From Arcuatula senhousia (taxonomy: Eukaryota > Mollusca > Bivalvia > Mytilida > Mytilidae): a stretch of 64,000 nucleotides of DNA. The DNA lies in the NCBI GenBank assembly GCA_963971305.1, contig OZ020306.1, positions 71,955,022 to 72,019,021 of the forward strand, written 5' to 3'. A model generated the notes under the pieces. That model was given only the letters and a program-made list of their open reading frames with translations. It searched no databases and was not told where the DNA came from. A program made the position numbers and the translations under genes. Shown one piece after another: positions 1 through 10,810 of this stretch; the first letter of the stretch is position 1, and the number at the start of each line of letters is the position of its first letter.

Positions 1-476
1 AAATATCTTGTATAGTTTGCAAGATATAGGGCTAAATAAGTGCAAAATTTTGAAAAAATCCAGAAAAAGGGCAATAACTCCTACATCGGTTGTTGGATCT
101 TCTTGAAATTTTCAGGGCAGGTAGATCTTGAGGTGCTGATCACTTTTACCCTGGGCCAGAATTTTGATATCTGTAACCGTTTTCGAGTTATTTGCAAAAA
201 ACTGCAATTTACCCCTATGTTCTATTTCTAGCCATGGCGGCCATGTTTTTCAACGAATCAAAAATCCCCACGCTAGTTTTATACTACCTATGCTAATTAA
301 CAACTGTGCCAAATTTAAAAGCCATTGGACTTATGGTGTTAGAGGAGTTAACGTTTGAAAAATGTTAACGACGACGGACGACGGACGACGGACGACGGAC
401 GACTGACGACGGACGACGGACGACGACGGACGCCAAGTGATGGCAATAGCTCACATGGACCTTTGGTCCAGGTGAG
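1..476 (-). mobile_element. Hairpin/(CCGT)n non-autonomous element, copy 1
   Basis: Read on the - strand, the element starts with a terminal hairpin (AGCTCAC arms around GGACC/GGTCC, about 446-476). A (CCGT/CGTC)n tract follows at about 365-433, then a unique arm that shares a 'catggccgcc...agaaatagaacatag' block with the element at 15.6 kb. A second copy follows directly at 477-712, so the two form a tandem pair of about 240-280 bp. No coding capacity is visible. The architecture matches the other hairpin/microsatellite elements in the window. The left limit is not resolved because the element may start before the window. Confidence 0.6.
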
Positions 477-712
477 CTAAAAACTGCATTTTACCCCTAT
501 GTTCTATTTTTAGCCAAAGTGGCCATGTTTTACGACGAATCAAAAATCCCCACATCAGTTCTAAGCATCGAATGCTAATACATGTAAACAACCATACCAA
601 GTTGGTTGCAATTGGACTTATGCTGTCAGAGGAGTTAACGTTTTAAAAAGTTGACTGACGACGGACGAACGACGGACGCCAAGTGATGACCCGAAGGGTC
701 ATGTGAGCTAAA
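477..712 (-). mobile_element. Hairpin/(CCGT)n non-autonomous element, copy 2
   Basis: This is a diverged tandem copy of the preceding repeat. The block 480-655 aligns by eye with 199-365, sharing 'tacccctatgttctattt' and 'gaggagttaacgtt'. It then has a shortened (ACGG)n tract and a decayed terminal hairpin (TGACCC gaa GGGTCA, about 687-701) followed by GTGAGCT. It abuts the inverted PLE tail that begins near 714. Confidence 0.55.
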
Positions 713-2921
713 AAGCGGACAAAATAACAAACCACACACATTTGAAACAACCACAATCAGCAACGAGAATAATAGTGAACTCAGGTAATTCCGAAGGGAA
801 ATCATTCCCTGATAGTAATAACGCACTACTAGTAAAACTATTCATCAACAATTTACTCCAGTTTATAGACTACTGCCGAATTAAAATTAAAATTATGACA
901 AAGTACGCACATCATTCTTTTGCAAGCAAACAGCTTTTATCCAACAATAAAATCGTAGTTACATTTATAATGTCTGTGACCTCAACATCAAGGAAAATGA
1001 CTTACTTCGCGATGTTTTGGCTAAAGGACCTAAATATCGTGAGCCAAGACGAATCAACTGGAGCTATAATTTCAAAACAATTATGGATTCAGTTGAGGAC
1101 TATGCAAGAAAATGGGCCAAAAAAAGAACAGGAGAAAGAATGTGACGTTTTGTCAGAATGGGTAAAAGCTGTGAGGTCGTTGGTTTTGAAAAGAATCAAT
1201 TCTTTGAAAGGCTCAATGAGCACTAAGGCAACATCCATTTTCAGCAACGCTGATGTTGCCAAAATATTGTCCACCTTACATGACAAATATGTTGTTGTAC
1301 CTGCAGATAAAGCACCAAATAACATCATTTTTGTGTGCAAGAGACACTATATTGACTGTTTGACAGCTGAATTGGGGGTTGGTTGTACCAGCAACAGCAC
1401 CACATACAAGGCTACAACACTGTCTAAGGAAGAAATCATTGACAATCACAAATCTGTCATTTCCTCCTTCGGCCTTTCTGTTGGTGGCAGTAATGATGAC
1501 ATTCCATCCCTGTTTTGGATTCCCAAATTACATAAAAATCCATACAAACAGCGCTTTATTGCAGGATCAACCAAATGTACAACTAAACCTCTTTCAGTTT
1601 TGTTGACTTCAATACTTACGGCAGTAAAATCCGGCCTCCAGAAATATTACGATTGTTGTTATTCTAGAAATGGTGTCAATCAAATGTGGATCCTGAAGAA
1701 TTCGAAAGAACTCATGGAGATTCTTAACTCTAAATCAGTTTCATCTTGTAACAGCATCAAAACATTCGATTTCTCCACACTTTACACTTCTATTCCACAT
1801 GAACAACTGAAATCGCGATTGGCACAGCTGATTAAACGCAGCTTTTTCAAAAAAGAATGGAAAACGCAGGTACAAATTTCTTGTAGTCGATTATACCAAG
1901 ACTTACTTTGTCATTAATGAGTCTAAGAAAAAGAACAAATTTACAGAAGACCAAATAATCGACATGCTCAACTTTCTTATTGACAACATATTTGTTCAGT
2001 TTGGTGGACGTGTTTTTCAGCAAACAATAGGGATTCCAATGGGCACTAATTGTGCACCTTTGCTTGCTGATTTGTTTCTTCATTCATATGAAGCAGACTT
2101 CTTGCAATCTCTTCTAGACAAAAAAGACGGTAGACTAGCTCTCTCTTTCAACCTCACGTTCCGTTATATTGATGATGTCCTTTCACTAAACAATTCTCGA
2201 TTTGGTGACGTTCTCCATCTCATATATCCATAGGAGCTTGAGATAAAGGACACAACGGATTCTAGGAAGTCTGCTTCATATTTAGATCTACATCTCGAAA
2301 TTGACTCTCAAGGAAGACTTTCAACAAGGCTCTATGACAAACGTGATGACTTCAACTTTCCAATCGTCAACTTCCCCTTCTTGTGTAGCAACATTCCGTC
2401 CGTTCCAGCTTATGGAGTTTACGTATCTCAATTGATTCGTTACTCCAGAGCGTGCGGGACTTACATCGATTTCCTTGGCAAAGCGACACGTCTGACACAA
2501 AAATTGCTCACACAGGGTTATGTTGCTCCTCGATTGCTGTCTTCACTCAAGAAATTTTACGGAAGACATCATGCACTTGTAGACAAATATGGGATTTCGA
2601 TCTCTCAGATGAGTGCAGATGTTGGTTTGTCATAGGGTGTTGATTTGTCTTCCTTTACCGGGTTTGACACGCTGAATGGACTATTGGCAACGCGACGGGT
2701 GTGCTATAGCAAGCAGGAACTGCTTACTCTTCCGGAGCACCTGAGTTCACTCTTGTTTCGACTGGAGTTCGCGTTGTTGATTGATATTCAGTTGTTTTGT
2801 GTTTCCATGTTTTACATGTTGTCTGTGTTTGTCCTGTTCTTGTTGGTGTTTACTGGTTTTGTCTCTGCTCTTTCGGACTTTTGACATTCGGATACCCCAT
2901 TGGTACCCCTGCTTCTTTCTG
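710..2921 (+). pseudogene. Penelope-like element (PLE) reverse transcriptase, copy 1, broken
   Basis: The RT is of Penelope type. N-terminal motifs WVKAVRSLVLKRI, YVVVPADKAPNNIIFVCK and IPKLHKNPYKQRFIAG are followed by LYTSIPH and GIPMGTNCAPLLADLFLHSY, then the catalytic FRYIDD at about 2157-2176. A conserved C-terminal stretch with SRACGTYIDF, GYVAPRLLSSL and SISQMSADVGLS ends at 2635. No GIY-YIG domain was seen. The frame is broken three times: slippage in an A-run near 1117 (upstream of it the PLE N-terminus reads in another frame), a 2-nt deletion near 1908 relative to the copy at 51.7 kb, and CAG to TAG at 2231-2233. The 3' tail (2640-2921, ending in GCTTCTTTC) recurs in other copies. 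At 714-805 an inverted, diverged piece of the same tail lies at the 5' side, as expected for PLE pseudo-LTRs. Confidence 0.85.
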
Positions 2922-4164
2922 AAAGGAAGAACTATAAAAAGAGCAAAATGAAAGACTTATTTGCCAGGTCAACTATTTTGATACATTTGTTTATTTTTAT
3001 TATTCATGTTTGCCTGCAATATCACTAAGGTTGCAAAATAATTATGTTATCGCCATTTAAGTGATCATAGAAAAAAATAGACCATAGCGGAAAACGTCTG
3101 CAACACACAGACAAATAACACGTGCTTAATCTACCGAACAAAATGTGACGTCATTAATTTCAAGAAATTACAGATCCGCACTAAAAGTTTATTTTGTTTT
3201 CGATAAGATTTCAAAATCTCATTTGTTCCGGGACAGTTTCCTGGAATTAAAAGACATAAAATTTCTTGTTATTACTCCATTTTCCATGTACATTTTTCTT
3301 TAAGGAATTAAATACTGAATTTATTGCAGTTTTCATGACAAGTAGATGTAGGAAAAAGCAATAAGGTCTCTCAAGCAATTTTAAATAATATGAAACCGTC
3401 AAGAAATAATAGTATTTGAACTCTTACCAAATTTTTTAATAGGTATATTTTTTGACCTCTCAAATAAATCTTTTTTATATTAGTTATATGAATAAAAAAT
3501 AACAAGAACCAAGGAAAAAAACTCAAAATACACAAGAGTGGTGAATCCCTTCAACTCTTCGTATGAAAGATTATAGGATATGGAACAAGTGTACTAGACA
3601 CAGCCTACAAAAAATAGCGGTAATTTGATAATCCACAATTAAAAAAAAAACTTACAGTTAGGACCTAGAACAAATATAATCAAGACAATAGACAAACATT
3701 AGCTTCACAAAGATACTTTGCAATTTGTAACTTCATTAACCTTAATCCAATTAAGGCATTTGCGTGTATCATGATTTCCCGTCACGTCGGCTACTATGTA
3801 CGCACCCGTCGCGTTGTGGCGGCGGACAATAAGGATGAGCAATGGTACTTGAACATTTGAAAAAAAATCCAAATGGCCTTATTTTTTAGTTTTATGGAAT
3901 ATTGATGCTGAATTTGGTTACCATGATAACGATAGAGATGAACAATTATTTCGTTATCAGTATGCTTGAAATACTAAAATGTAAAATAGAAATCATCAAA
4001 ATCTGTTGTATGTTATGTTCGAGCCATTTTGGTCCTGTTGGACTCTTAAAAAAATGGCTCGATCTTAATAAAAAGGTTTTAAAATTAAATAGTTACTGAT
4101 GCTAATACAACTGAATAACAAATATCATTGGTGTGCCACAACTGCTTCATGTAAAACAGACGGA
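2922..4164. other. AT-rich spacer, no gene seen
   Basis: No convincing exon, RNA gene or complete element was found. A short block at about 3575-3640 ('ggaacaagtgtactagacacagcctac') resembles the start of the dispersed repeat at 35.2 and 41.6 kb. The remainder is AT-rich and unassigned. Confidence 0.4.
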
Positions 4165-4985
4165 AACAAGAATATGTCCAAAATATAATGCCCCATCTCA
4201 CAACGTTTATTTTTTCTGCACTGAAGCATCACTAGGTGCATCTACCATACCAATATGGTTGATGTTGCACATGTCAGTGAATGGGAATGGACTTTAACAA
4301 TTATTCTGTAAGAGTTCATCCATGTAGAAAATATGAGTCACATCAAGCCCCTGAAGTATGCATTGTGTTAAGCATCACTAGGTGCACCTACCATCCCAAT
4401 ATGATTGCTATTGCACTTGTCAGTAAGTGGGAATGGATTTTTACCATTATTCTGTAAGAGTTCATCCATGCGGAAAATCTAGGTCACATCCAGCCCCTGA
4501 AGTACAAAATGTATGCATTGTGCTAAGCATCACTAGGTGCACCTACCATCCCAATATGGTTGCTATTGCACTTGTCAGTAAGAGGGAATGGACTTTGACC
4601 ATTATTCTGTATAAGAGTTCATCTATATGGAAAATGTAGGTCACAGTCAGCATCCGAAGCATGCATTATGCTAAGCATTACAAGGTGCACCTACCATACC
4701 AATATGGTTGCTATGGCACTTGTCAGTAAGAAGGAATGGACTTTAACCATTCTTCTATAAGTGGTCATTCATGCAGAAAATATATGTCACATCCAGCATC
4801 CGAAGCATGCATTGTGCTTAGAATCAATAGATGCACCTACCATACCAATATGGTTGATGTGGCATTTGTCAGAAAGTGGGAATTTGGAAATATGGGATTT
4901 GGGACGGACAAACGGACGGACGAACGAACGGACGGACGGACGGGTCCGAACACTATATGCCCCTCTACTTTCATAGATGGGGCAA
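4165..4985 (-). mobile_element. 146-bp-monomer hairpin element (family alpha), minus orientation
   Basis: On the - strand the element begins with a hairpin at 4959-4983 (arms TGCCCC/GGGGCA), then (CCGT)n at about 4900-4945, then an array of roughly five monomers. Monomer landmarks 'gcatcacta' fall near 4225, 4372, 4527, 4675 and 4821 (spacing 146-155 bp). The far end at 4165-4200 reads AAACAAGAATATGTCC and then AATGCCCCATC, which repeats the hairpin arm in inverted form. A sister copy in the opposite orientation lies at 21.5-22.1 kb. No protein is encoded. Confidence 0.7.
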
Positions 4986-5069
4986 ACAAACATCAATATT
5001 TAGCCGAGTCAGTATAAAATTTGTCAGTAGACCATGATTGCAGGAGTTTTTTAAACTGATCTGTTCTGA

Positions 5070-5285
5070 TAGAAGCAGAAGTACCAATGGGGTATCCGAA
5101 TATCAAAAGTCCAAAAGGGCAGAGACAAAACCAGTAATCACCAACAGGAACGGGACAAAAACAGACAACATGTAAATCATGGAAACACAAAATAACTGAA
5201 TATCAATCAACAACGCGAACTCCAGTCGAAACAAGAGTGAACTCAGGTGCTCCGGAAGAGTAAGCAGTTCCTGCTTGCTATAGCA
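5070..5285 (-). mobile_element. PLE 3' tail, copy 2 (distal part, split by a LINE)
   Basis: This is the reverse complement of the PLE tail at 2700-2921, running from the GCTTCTTTC-like terminus near 5070 to the sequence around the tail motif GCTATAGCAAGCAGG. It is interrupted at 5285/5286 by the LINE at 5286-8563; the rest of this PLE resumes at 8564. The 7-bp string TATAGCA occurs at 5279-5285 and again at 8564-8570, the target duplication of the LINE insertion. Confidence 0.85.
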
Positions 5286-8200
5286 ATACAAAATACAAAT
5301 ACAAATTTTATTAGCCAATTATGGGCCCACAAGGGGCATTTACAAATACAAACATATATGATCAGTGTACTCACATATTATATGGAGTGACTATAATAAA
5401 AATAGGAGTCAGTTCACATTCATGAGAATTAACAATGAAAATACTAAAAATTAAGTCACATTACAATTTAGCAGGAAGGAGCCCAAGTCATTCAGAGTTC
5501 TTATATCTTCATTATTGAAGCACCAGTAGAATTTATTAAAGTTTGATAACTGGGTGAAGTTAATATTATATTTTTGAATACTTTCAAATAATTTATTTCT
5601 GAGATCAGAAAACGTAGGACAAGAGGTAAAGAAATGGGGTTCATTTTCGATTTCATTTAAATTACATTTTTGACAAATTCTTTCTTCTTTTTTAGTTAAG
5701 GGTTTAGTATATCGTCCAGTCTCAATGAATAATTTATGGTTGCTGGTTCTGAATCTTGCTATGCATTTTCTTAACTCAGGTCTTTCTATAAGGTTAAGGT
5801 ATTTTTCAGTTCCAAAATTGGTTTTAATTGAAAGATATGTTCTAAGTTTACCATCTTCTTTAATAAGATTGTCACGAGTTTTATACCAGTTATCAATATA
5901 TATATATGTTTCATCAGGTTTTTAGTTAAATGTTTAAAATAATGTTTATTTAGATGACTTGGACCCCTCTCCAAATCAATATTTAAGATTTTTAGTAAAT
6001 GTGAAAGTGATGAGTACCAGGTGTCTGCACCATTATGATGTAAATCCTTCAAATCAGAGTAGGCATCTTTTAAAAGATCCGATGGACATGTAACAATTCG
6101 GTGCCAATAATTTAACACTGCCTTAAAATGTGTAAATGCCATAGGAATTCTACCAAATTCAGACATAATAGCAAAGTTTGAGGATTTTTTGTTAACAAAT
6201 GAAAGGTATTTTAGAAAGTGTAGTTCTAACTTAACAGAGGGGAAGACACCTGGCAATCTTCTAAAATTACATAGACTATCTGATTTCATACTTTTTGGAA
6301 GAAAACAACCCCATATTTCAGATCCATAATCTAAAATGGATCTAATGGTGTGGTCAAAAACATGTATAGCAGACTTTATGCTAGGACCAAGGGAGAACAG
6401 ATCAGACTTAAGTTTGTACAATCCTTTCATTGCTTTTCTGTACAGGTCATGTTTGGTTTCATTGAAAGAGCCACAGGCAGAGAAGATTATGCCAAGATAC
6501 TTGTATTTAGTAACATTATCAAGCTCTTTACCAAGAAAGAAGAATTTATTTTTTAGTAATTTACCTGTTTTATTGAAAATCACAATTTTGGTTTTATTAA
6601 TAGTTAGATCTATACACCAATCTTTACTAAATTTTCCTAACTTATCAAGTTTACTTTGAAGGCCAGATGCAGAGGTTGAAAGCAAAACAACATCATCTGC
6701 ATATAGCAAGCAATCTATTCTGCGGTTATTAAGAAAAATTGGGTCAGATGAGTCTTCAAGATACTTGGGAAGATCATTTATGAAGAGCTTAAACAGATTA
6801 GGACTCAACACATCTCCTTGTCTAACTCCAATATTAAAGGAGAAATTTTCAGAAAGGGAATCACCATGTCTCACAGCTAGGATAGACTTACTGTACATAT
6901 TCTGAAGAATTTTATAAAATAGACCCCCAATACCACTTTTGAGCATTTTTAAGTAAATTGCTTCATGTAAAACTGTATCAAAGGCCTTTTTGAAGTCTAC
7001 AAAACAGGCAAACAGTTTGTTTTTATGCGCAAACTGCTTATCTATAATAGCTTTTAGTACAAACATGTGGTCAGCAGGCCTTGCCTTTTTTGTGAAACCA
7101 ATTTGGAATGGGGAAATTACATCATTTTCAACAAAATATTGATCAAGTCTTTTATTAAATATAGAGTTGAATAGCTTGCCTAGACATCCAGTGATGGCTA
7201 TACCTCTGTAATTTTCAGGTTTACTTCTATCACCAGATTTAAAAATTGGTGTGAGGTATCCAGCCGACCAGTTATTAGGATAATAACCAGATAACAAAAT
7301 GGCATTAAAGAGCTTTTTTAAACTTGGTAAAAGATAAGTTTGGGTTGCTTTCAGTATATTATTGTTGATAAGTTGAAGCCCTCCTGATTTGTTATTTTTC
7401 AGGTCTTTAATAGCATCTAATATCTCTTTATCAGAAATAGAGAAATCAAGGTTAGTGAATAATGATGAATTGGATTCCATTCTTATTAAATGGTCTTTAA
7501 TTTGTTTGATCCTTTCACTAAATTTGTCATTAGGTTTATTAAGATTTTCAAAGTGGGACTTAAATTCAGATAAATCAATAGGAATCTCATCTTCCTTTTT
7601 GTCCTTTAAGGAGTTTATGAGGGACCAATATGCCTTTGGGTTGCTACTCTCAAGTGAGTCTAATTGTTTTATAAGATCTTTTGTATAATTGTTTGCTTTA
7701 AATTTTTTAGTTTTGTTATATATTCGAAAAATTTTGTAAAAGCTATTTCTTACATTTTTATCATATGGTGATTTTGACATTTGTCTAGCTCTGAAAGTGA
7801 CTTGTGACCTTAAGTCTTTAAGATCAGAGTCAAACCAAAGTTTATGCTTTACCAATTTCTTTTTATTCTTAGCATTGGGCTTTTTTAGGCATTTGTCGCA
7901 AACATCAGTAACAATGTTCTCAAATTCTGTACAGGCATAATTTATCTCATCCTCTCTTAAAAAGTCAATTGATTTATTGACAAAGTTTTGAAGTTTTTCA
8001 GAATATTCTGGACATTGAAATTCAGATTGAAGTCTTATCGCAGAGGAATCATCCCACTTATACTGACTTGGAATATTCTTATTTTTGATTGAGATTGATT
8101 TAGTAGCTTTTGCATAAATTTTCCAAGAAAGCTTGCAATGAGCATCAGATAGACCTGGGATGAAATCTGAGACTTTAAAAAAGGGAATCTGATTTATTAG

Positions 8201-8563
8201 CGGTTCTGTGACCATGACATAATCAACAGTACTGCAGCCATTAGCGGTGTAGCAGGTAAAATTGCCAAATGTATCACCAGTTAACCTGCCGTTTAAAATT
8301 CTTAAACCATTTCCTATACAGAAGTCCAAAAGATCTTTTCCTCTAGAGTCAACAGTCTGATCATGATTCTCCCTAAGACCTATGTCAAAATCTGATATGT
8401 AATTTGTGTAACATGTATTATAAGTGTTATTATCATTAAAAATGAAGTCAGGTTCTGAACCAACTCTTGCATTAAAATCACCACAAATCAGGATATCTCC
8501 TTTATTTTGATAGGAAGATATATCCTCTGAAATTTTGTCGAGTAAACTTTTCCCACTAACCCT
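5286..8563 (-). mobile_element. LINE (APE-type endonuclease + RT), copy A, 5'-truncated, nested in a PLE
   Basis: This is a non-LTR retrotransposon. The long frame (8596 to 5786, - strand, 936 codons) opens with about 11 residues that belong to the host PLE. It then enters the endonuclease at ILICGDFNARVG and continues through NGLRILNGRLTGD and the STVDYVM region. RT motifs follow: FACFVDFKKAFDTV, GVRQGDVLSPNLF and catalytic YADD (codons at 6692-6703, about residue 631). A TA-dinucleotide slippage at 5897-5907 shifts the frame. The real C-terminus continues to about 5451 and contains a FRTSNHKLFIETGRY block and a CX2CX9HX4C knuckle (about 5640-5690). The 3' end carries AATAAAATT and an (ATTTGT)n-like tail at 5286-5315, and a TATAGCA duplication flanks it. 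It appears young, since one indel is the only coding break I see. The clade was not determined (CR1/L2/jockey-like group). Confidence 0.92.
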
Positions 8564-9020
8564 TATAGCACACCCGTCGCGTTGCCAATAGTCCATTCAG
8601 CGTGTCAAATCCGGTAAAGGAAGACAAAACAACACCCTATGACAAACCAACATCTGCACTCATCTGAGAGATCGAAATCCGATATTTGTCTATAAGTGCA
8701 TGATGTCTTCCGTAAAATTTCTTGAGTAAAGACAGCAACCGAGGAGCAACATAACCCTGTGTGAGCAATTTTTGCGTCAGACGTGTTGCTCTGCTATAAA
8801 GAAATCGATGTAAGTCCCGCACGCTCTGGAGTAACGAATCAATACGTAAACTCCATAAGCTGGAGCGGACGGAATGTTGCTACACAAGAAGGGAAAGTTG
8901 ACGATTGGAAAGTTGAAGTCATTACGTTTGTCATAGAGCCTTGTTGAAAGTCTTCCTTGTGAGTCAATTTCTAGATGTAGATCTAAATATGAAGCAGACT
9001 TCCTAGAATCCGTTGTGTCC
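8564..9020 (-). pseudogene. PLE C-terminal coding fragment, copy 2 (proximal part)
   Basis: The - strand encodes the same PLE C-terminal stretch as copy 1 (GYVAPRLLSLLKKFYGRHH, SISQMSADVGLS, ending near 8637). The sequence joins seamlessly to 5070-5285 once the LINE is removed. The 5' truncation is at about 9020, where homology to copy 1 (around 2245) stops. Several frame breaks are present, so no intact protein is expected. Confidence 0.8.
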
Positions 9021-9840
9021 TGATGCTATTAAATACAGCTTCATATCGAATTTCAATGGTGTACCATAACTAATTCACATGAAACAAACTTAGGAAAAAA
9101 AGGAGAAAAAAAACACCGTCGACGGATTCTCCATGCCTCAAACGATCCCTATTTGGATATAAGCCAAAGTATAGGAAGGTCGGGGTTTTCAAAATTGGAT
9201 ATTCTAAATGCGGTGAAGTGAGTTTTTTTATCATTTCCATGGAATTTTTCTCAATTACAGTATTAACGGACACTGGACTTTGTATTAAGTCAAGATTTTA
9301 TTTAGATTTTACAAATGGTTATTGTTCTGACTACGTTGTAATAAATATATCTTCGACTGGACACCAACAACAATCAATCAATCTATTTCAAATACAGAAT
9401 CATACGAGAACAACTCATATTACCTTTTGGATAAAAATATACAAAAAGAAAACTTTCTCAGCATGAACTGGTTTAATTTATCGTAGAAAACTAATGTAAG
9501 ACAAACCTAGAGGCATATTGAATCTTTTTTTTTTCAGAGACCCATTAGATTGTTTTGGAAACCTGTTTTCGCTCGATTAAATTTAATAGTTTGGCTAATG
9601 GAAAAATGGGGAAATAATGAGAATTTACGTATTTTAAACTCGGCGTTATGTCCTGAAGTAATCACATTTACTTACGAGAATAGAAAGATATATCAACATT
9701 GGTCGGACCATCCAATCATTTCTTCTTAGAGCAGATTAGTGGAAATAACTTGTTCTAACCTTTTTGTAATGTTTTTAACCAAGATTGTTTTGTCCATACA
9801 GCTTTTTCATTTGCTCTAGCATTTCTGTGCTGTTTTAAAC
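9021..9840. other. Spacer, no gene seen
   Basis: This is AT-rich sequence with only short open frames in several frames. No splice-flanked exon or recognised domain was seen. Confidence 0.35.
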
Positions 9841-10127
9841 CAACCATTTGATTTTTATGGGGGGGGGGGGGGGGGCTATGGAGATTTTCTTCGTCCTGCC
9901 TTTTTATTTTCAGAAAAAGCAGAGCCTGGATTTTTTTTTCGCGCTTACGCACGCATTTTTATTTTATTTTTAAAGCTACTATAAATTTTCAAACAAAGAT
10001 AGCCATTCAGCCTTTTTTTTCATTTTCATTCAAAGAACTGTCCTGCCTTTTTATTTCTGGATTTGTGCCATCCTGCCTTTTTATTTCAAATTTCACCATA
10101 GCTCCCCCCTTTAAAAATCCAATGGTC
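9841..10127. mobile_element. Foldback/MITE-like element with poly-G/poly-C arms
   Basis: The left arm (9843-9880: ACCATTTGATTTTTAT, then a G run of about 19 and GCTATGG) is mirrored on the right (10095-10127: CCATAGCTCCCCCC...AAAAATCCAATGGT). The interior holds three or four copies of 'tcctgcctttttattt'. No ORF is meaningful. The arms match over about 30 bp with a few mismatches, apart from G-run length. Confidence 0.55.
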
Positions 10128-10486
10128 GCTCCCTTGCACCCAGAAATGCATGTTTTTCAGATTCTGTGCAATATAACTGAGATTATTTTTGTTCAAAATT
10201 CTCAGAAAGGGGTGTAGGAATCAAATACTGTAATCACTCAAAAATGACTTGTAATCAAGTGATCACCTAAACAAATGTCCAGGAAATTAGGTAACGTTAA
10301 TCAACAATAATTTGGATGCAAAACTTAAAACATATTTTAATCATGGGCGTAAGGTTGTACAACATATATTCTGTTGTCATTACATTTACGATAGATTAAT
10401 AAATACAAAAATGCTCCCTTAAAAAAGTCCGATTTGACACGTTACTATAAATAAAATAATAAATACGTCAAAAATAAATTGACAAA

Positions 10487-10497
10487 GGGAATTTCCC
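10487..10497. promoter_or_regulatory. Perfect palindromic NF-kB site upstream of the IkB-like gene
   Basis: The sequence is GGGAATTTCCC, an exact match to the kB consensus GGGRNWYYCC. It lies 314 bp upstream of the start codon at 10811. Genes for IkB proteins are commonly direct NF-kB targets, so an autoregulatory role is plausible. The transcription start is not known from the sequence, so the promoter position is an inference. Confidence 0.55.
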
Positions 10498-10622
10498 ATT
10501 ACTTCCCTGTCTTTCGGAGTATTTCGTAATTTATCGACACATTGCTAAAACTAAACTTTTGATTTTTTCCAAGTCTTTGTACTTTGAATGTGAATCGAAA
10601 ATATTAAATATATTAAACTTTA

Positions 10623-10808
10623 ATGATGCAATCGACACAATTCACATTACTGTTTGAACAAGACAAAGTATTTTTCACTAACCTGTTTTGTTTCGTTTCC
10701 AAGTGGGAAAAGGGAGACAACTTAGATAATTCCATTCGGAAGAAAGAATGTTTACAATGGATGGACCGAAAAAGAAATGGTTTTGATTTCCTTAATAATC
10801 CTCGTTAA
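10623..10808 (+). other. Possible upstream ORF ending 2 nt before the IkB start codon
   Basis: A 61-codon frame starting ATG ATG at 10623 terminates with TAA at 10806-10808. Only two bases then precede the main ATG at 10811. If this stretch is transcribed as 5' UTR, the arrangement would limit or couple translation of the IkB-like protein. No domain is recognised in the peptide. It may equally be promoter or intron sequence. Confidence 0.25.
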
Positions 10809-10810
10809 AA

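Noticed and set aside
742..1117. First third of the long frame 742-1917 as PLE protein
   Set aside because: The recognisable PLE N-terminal residues (for example VCDLNIKEND) read in another frame until the A-run near 1117. The apparent start is an artefact.
1089..1340. Antisense ORF opposite the PLE RT
   Set aside because: It is a shadow of the PLE reading frame.
8564..8596. Start of the 936-codon LINE frame at 8596
   Set aside because: The first codons are antisense PLE tail. The LINE itself begins at 8563 and is 5'-truncated.
10446..10453. TATAAATA as a TATA box for the IkB-like gene
   Set aside because: It lies in AT-rich sequence 358 bp upstream of the ATG, with no other core-promoter evidence.
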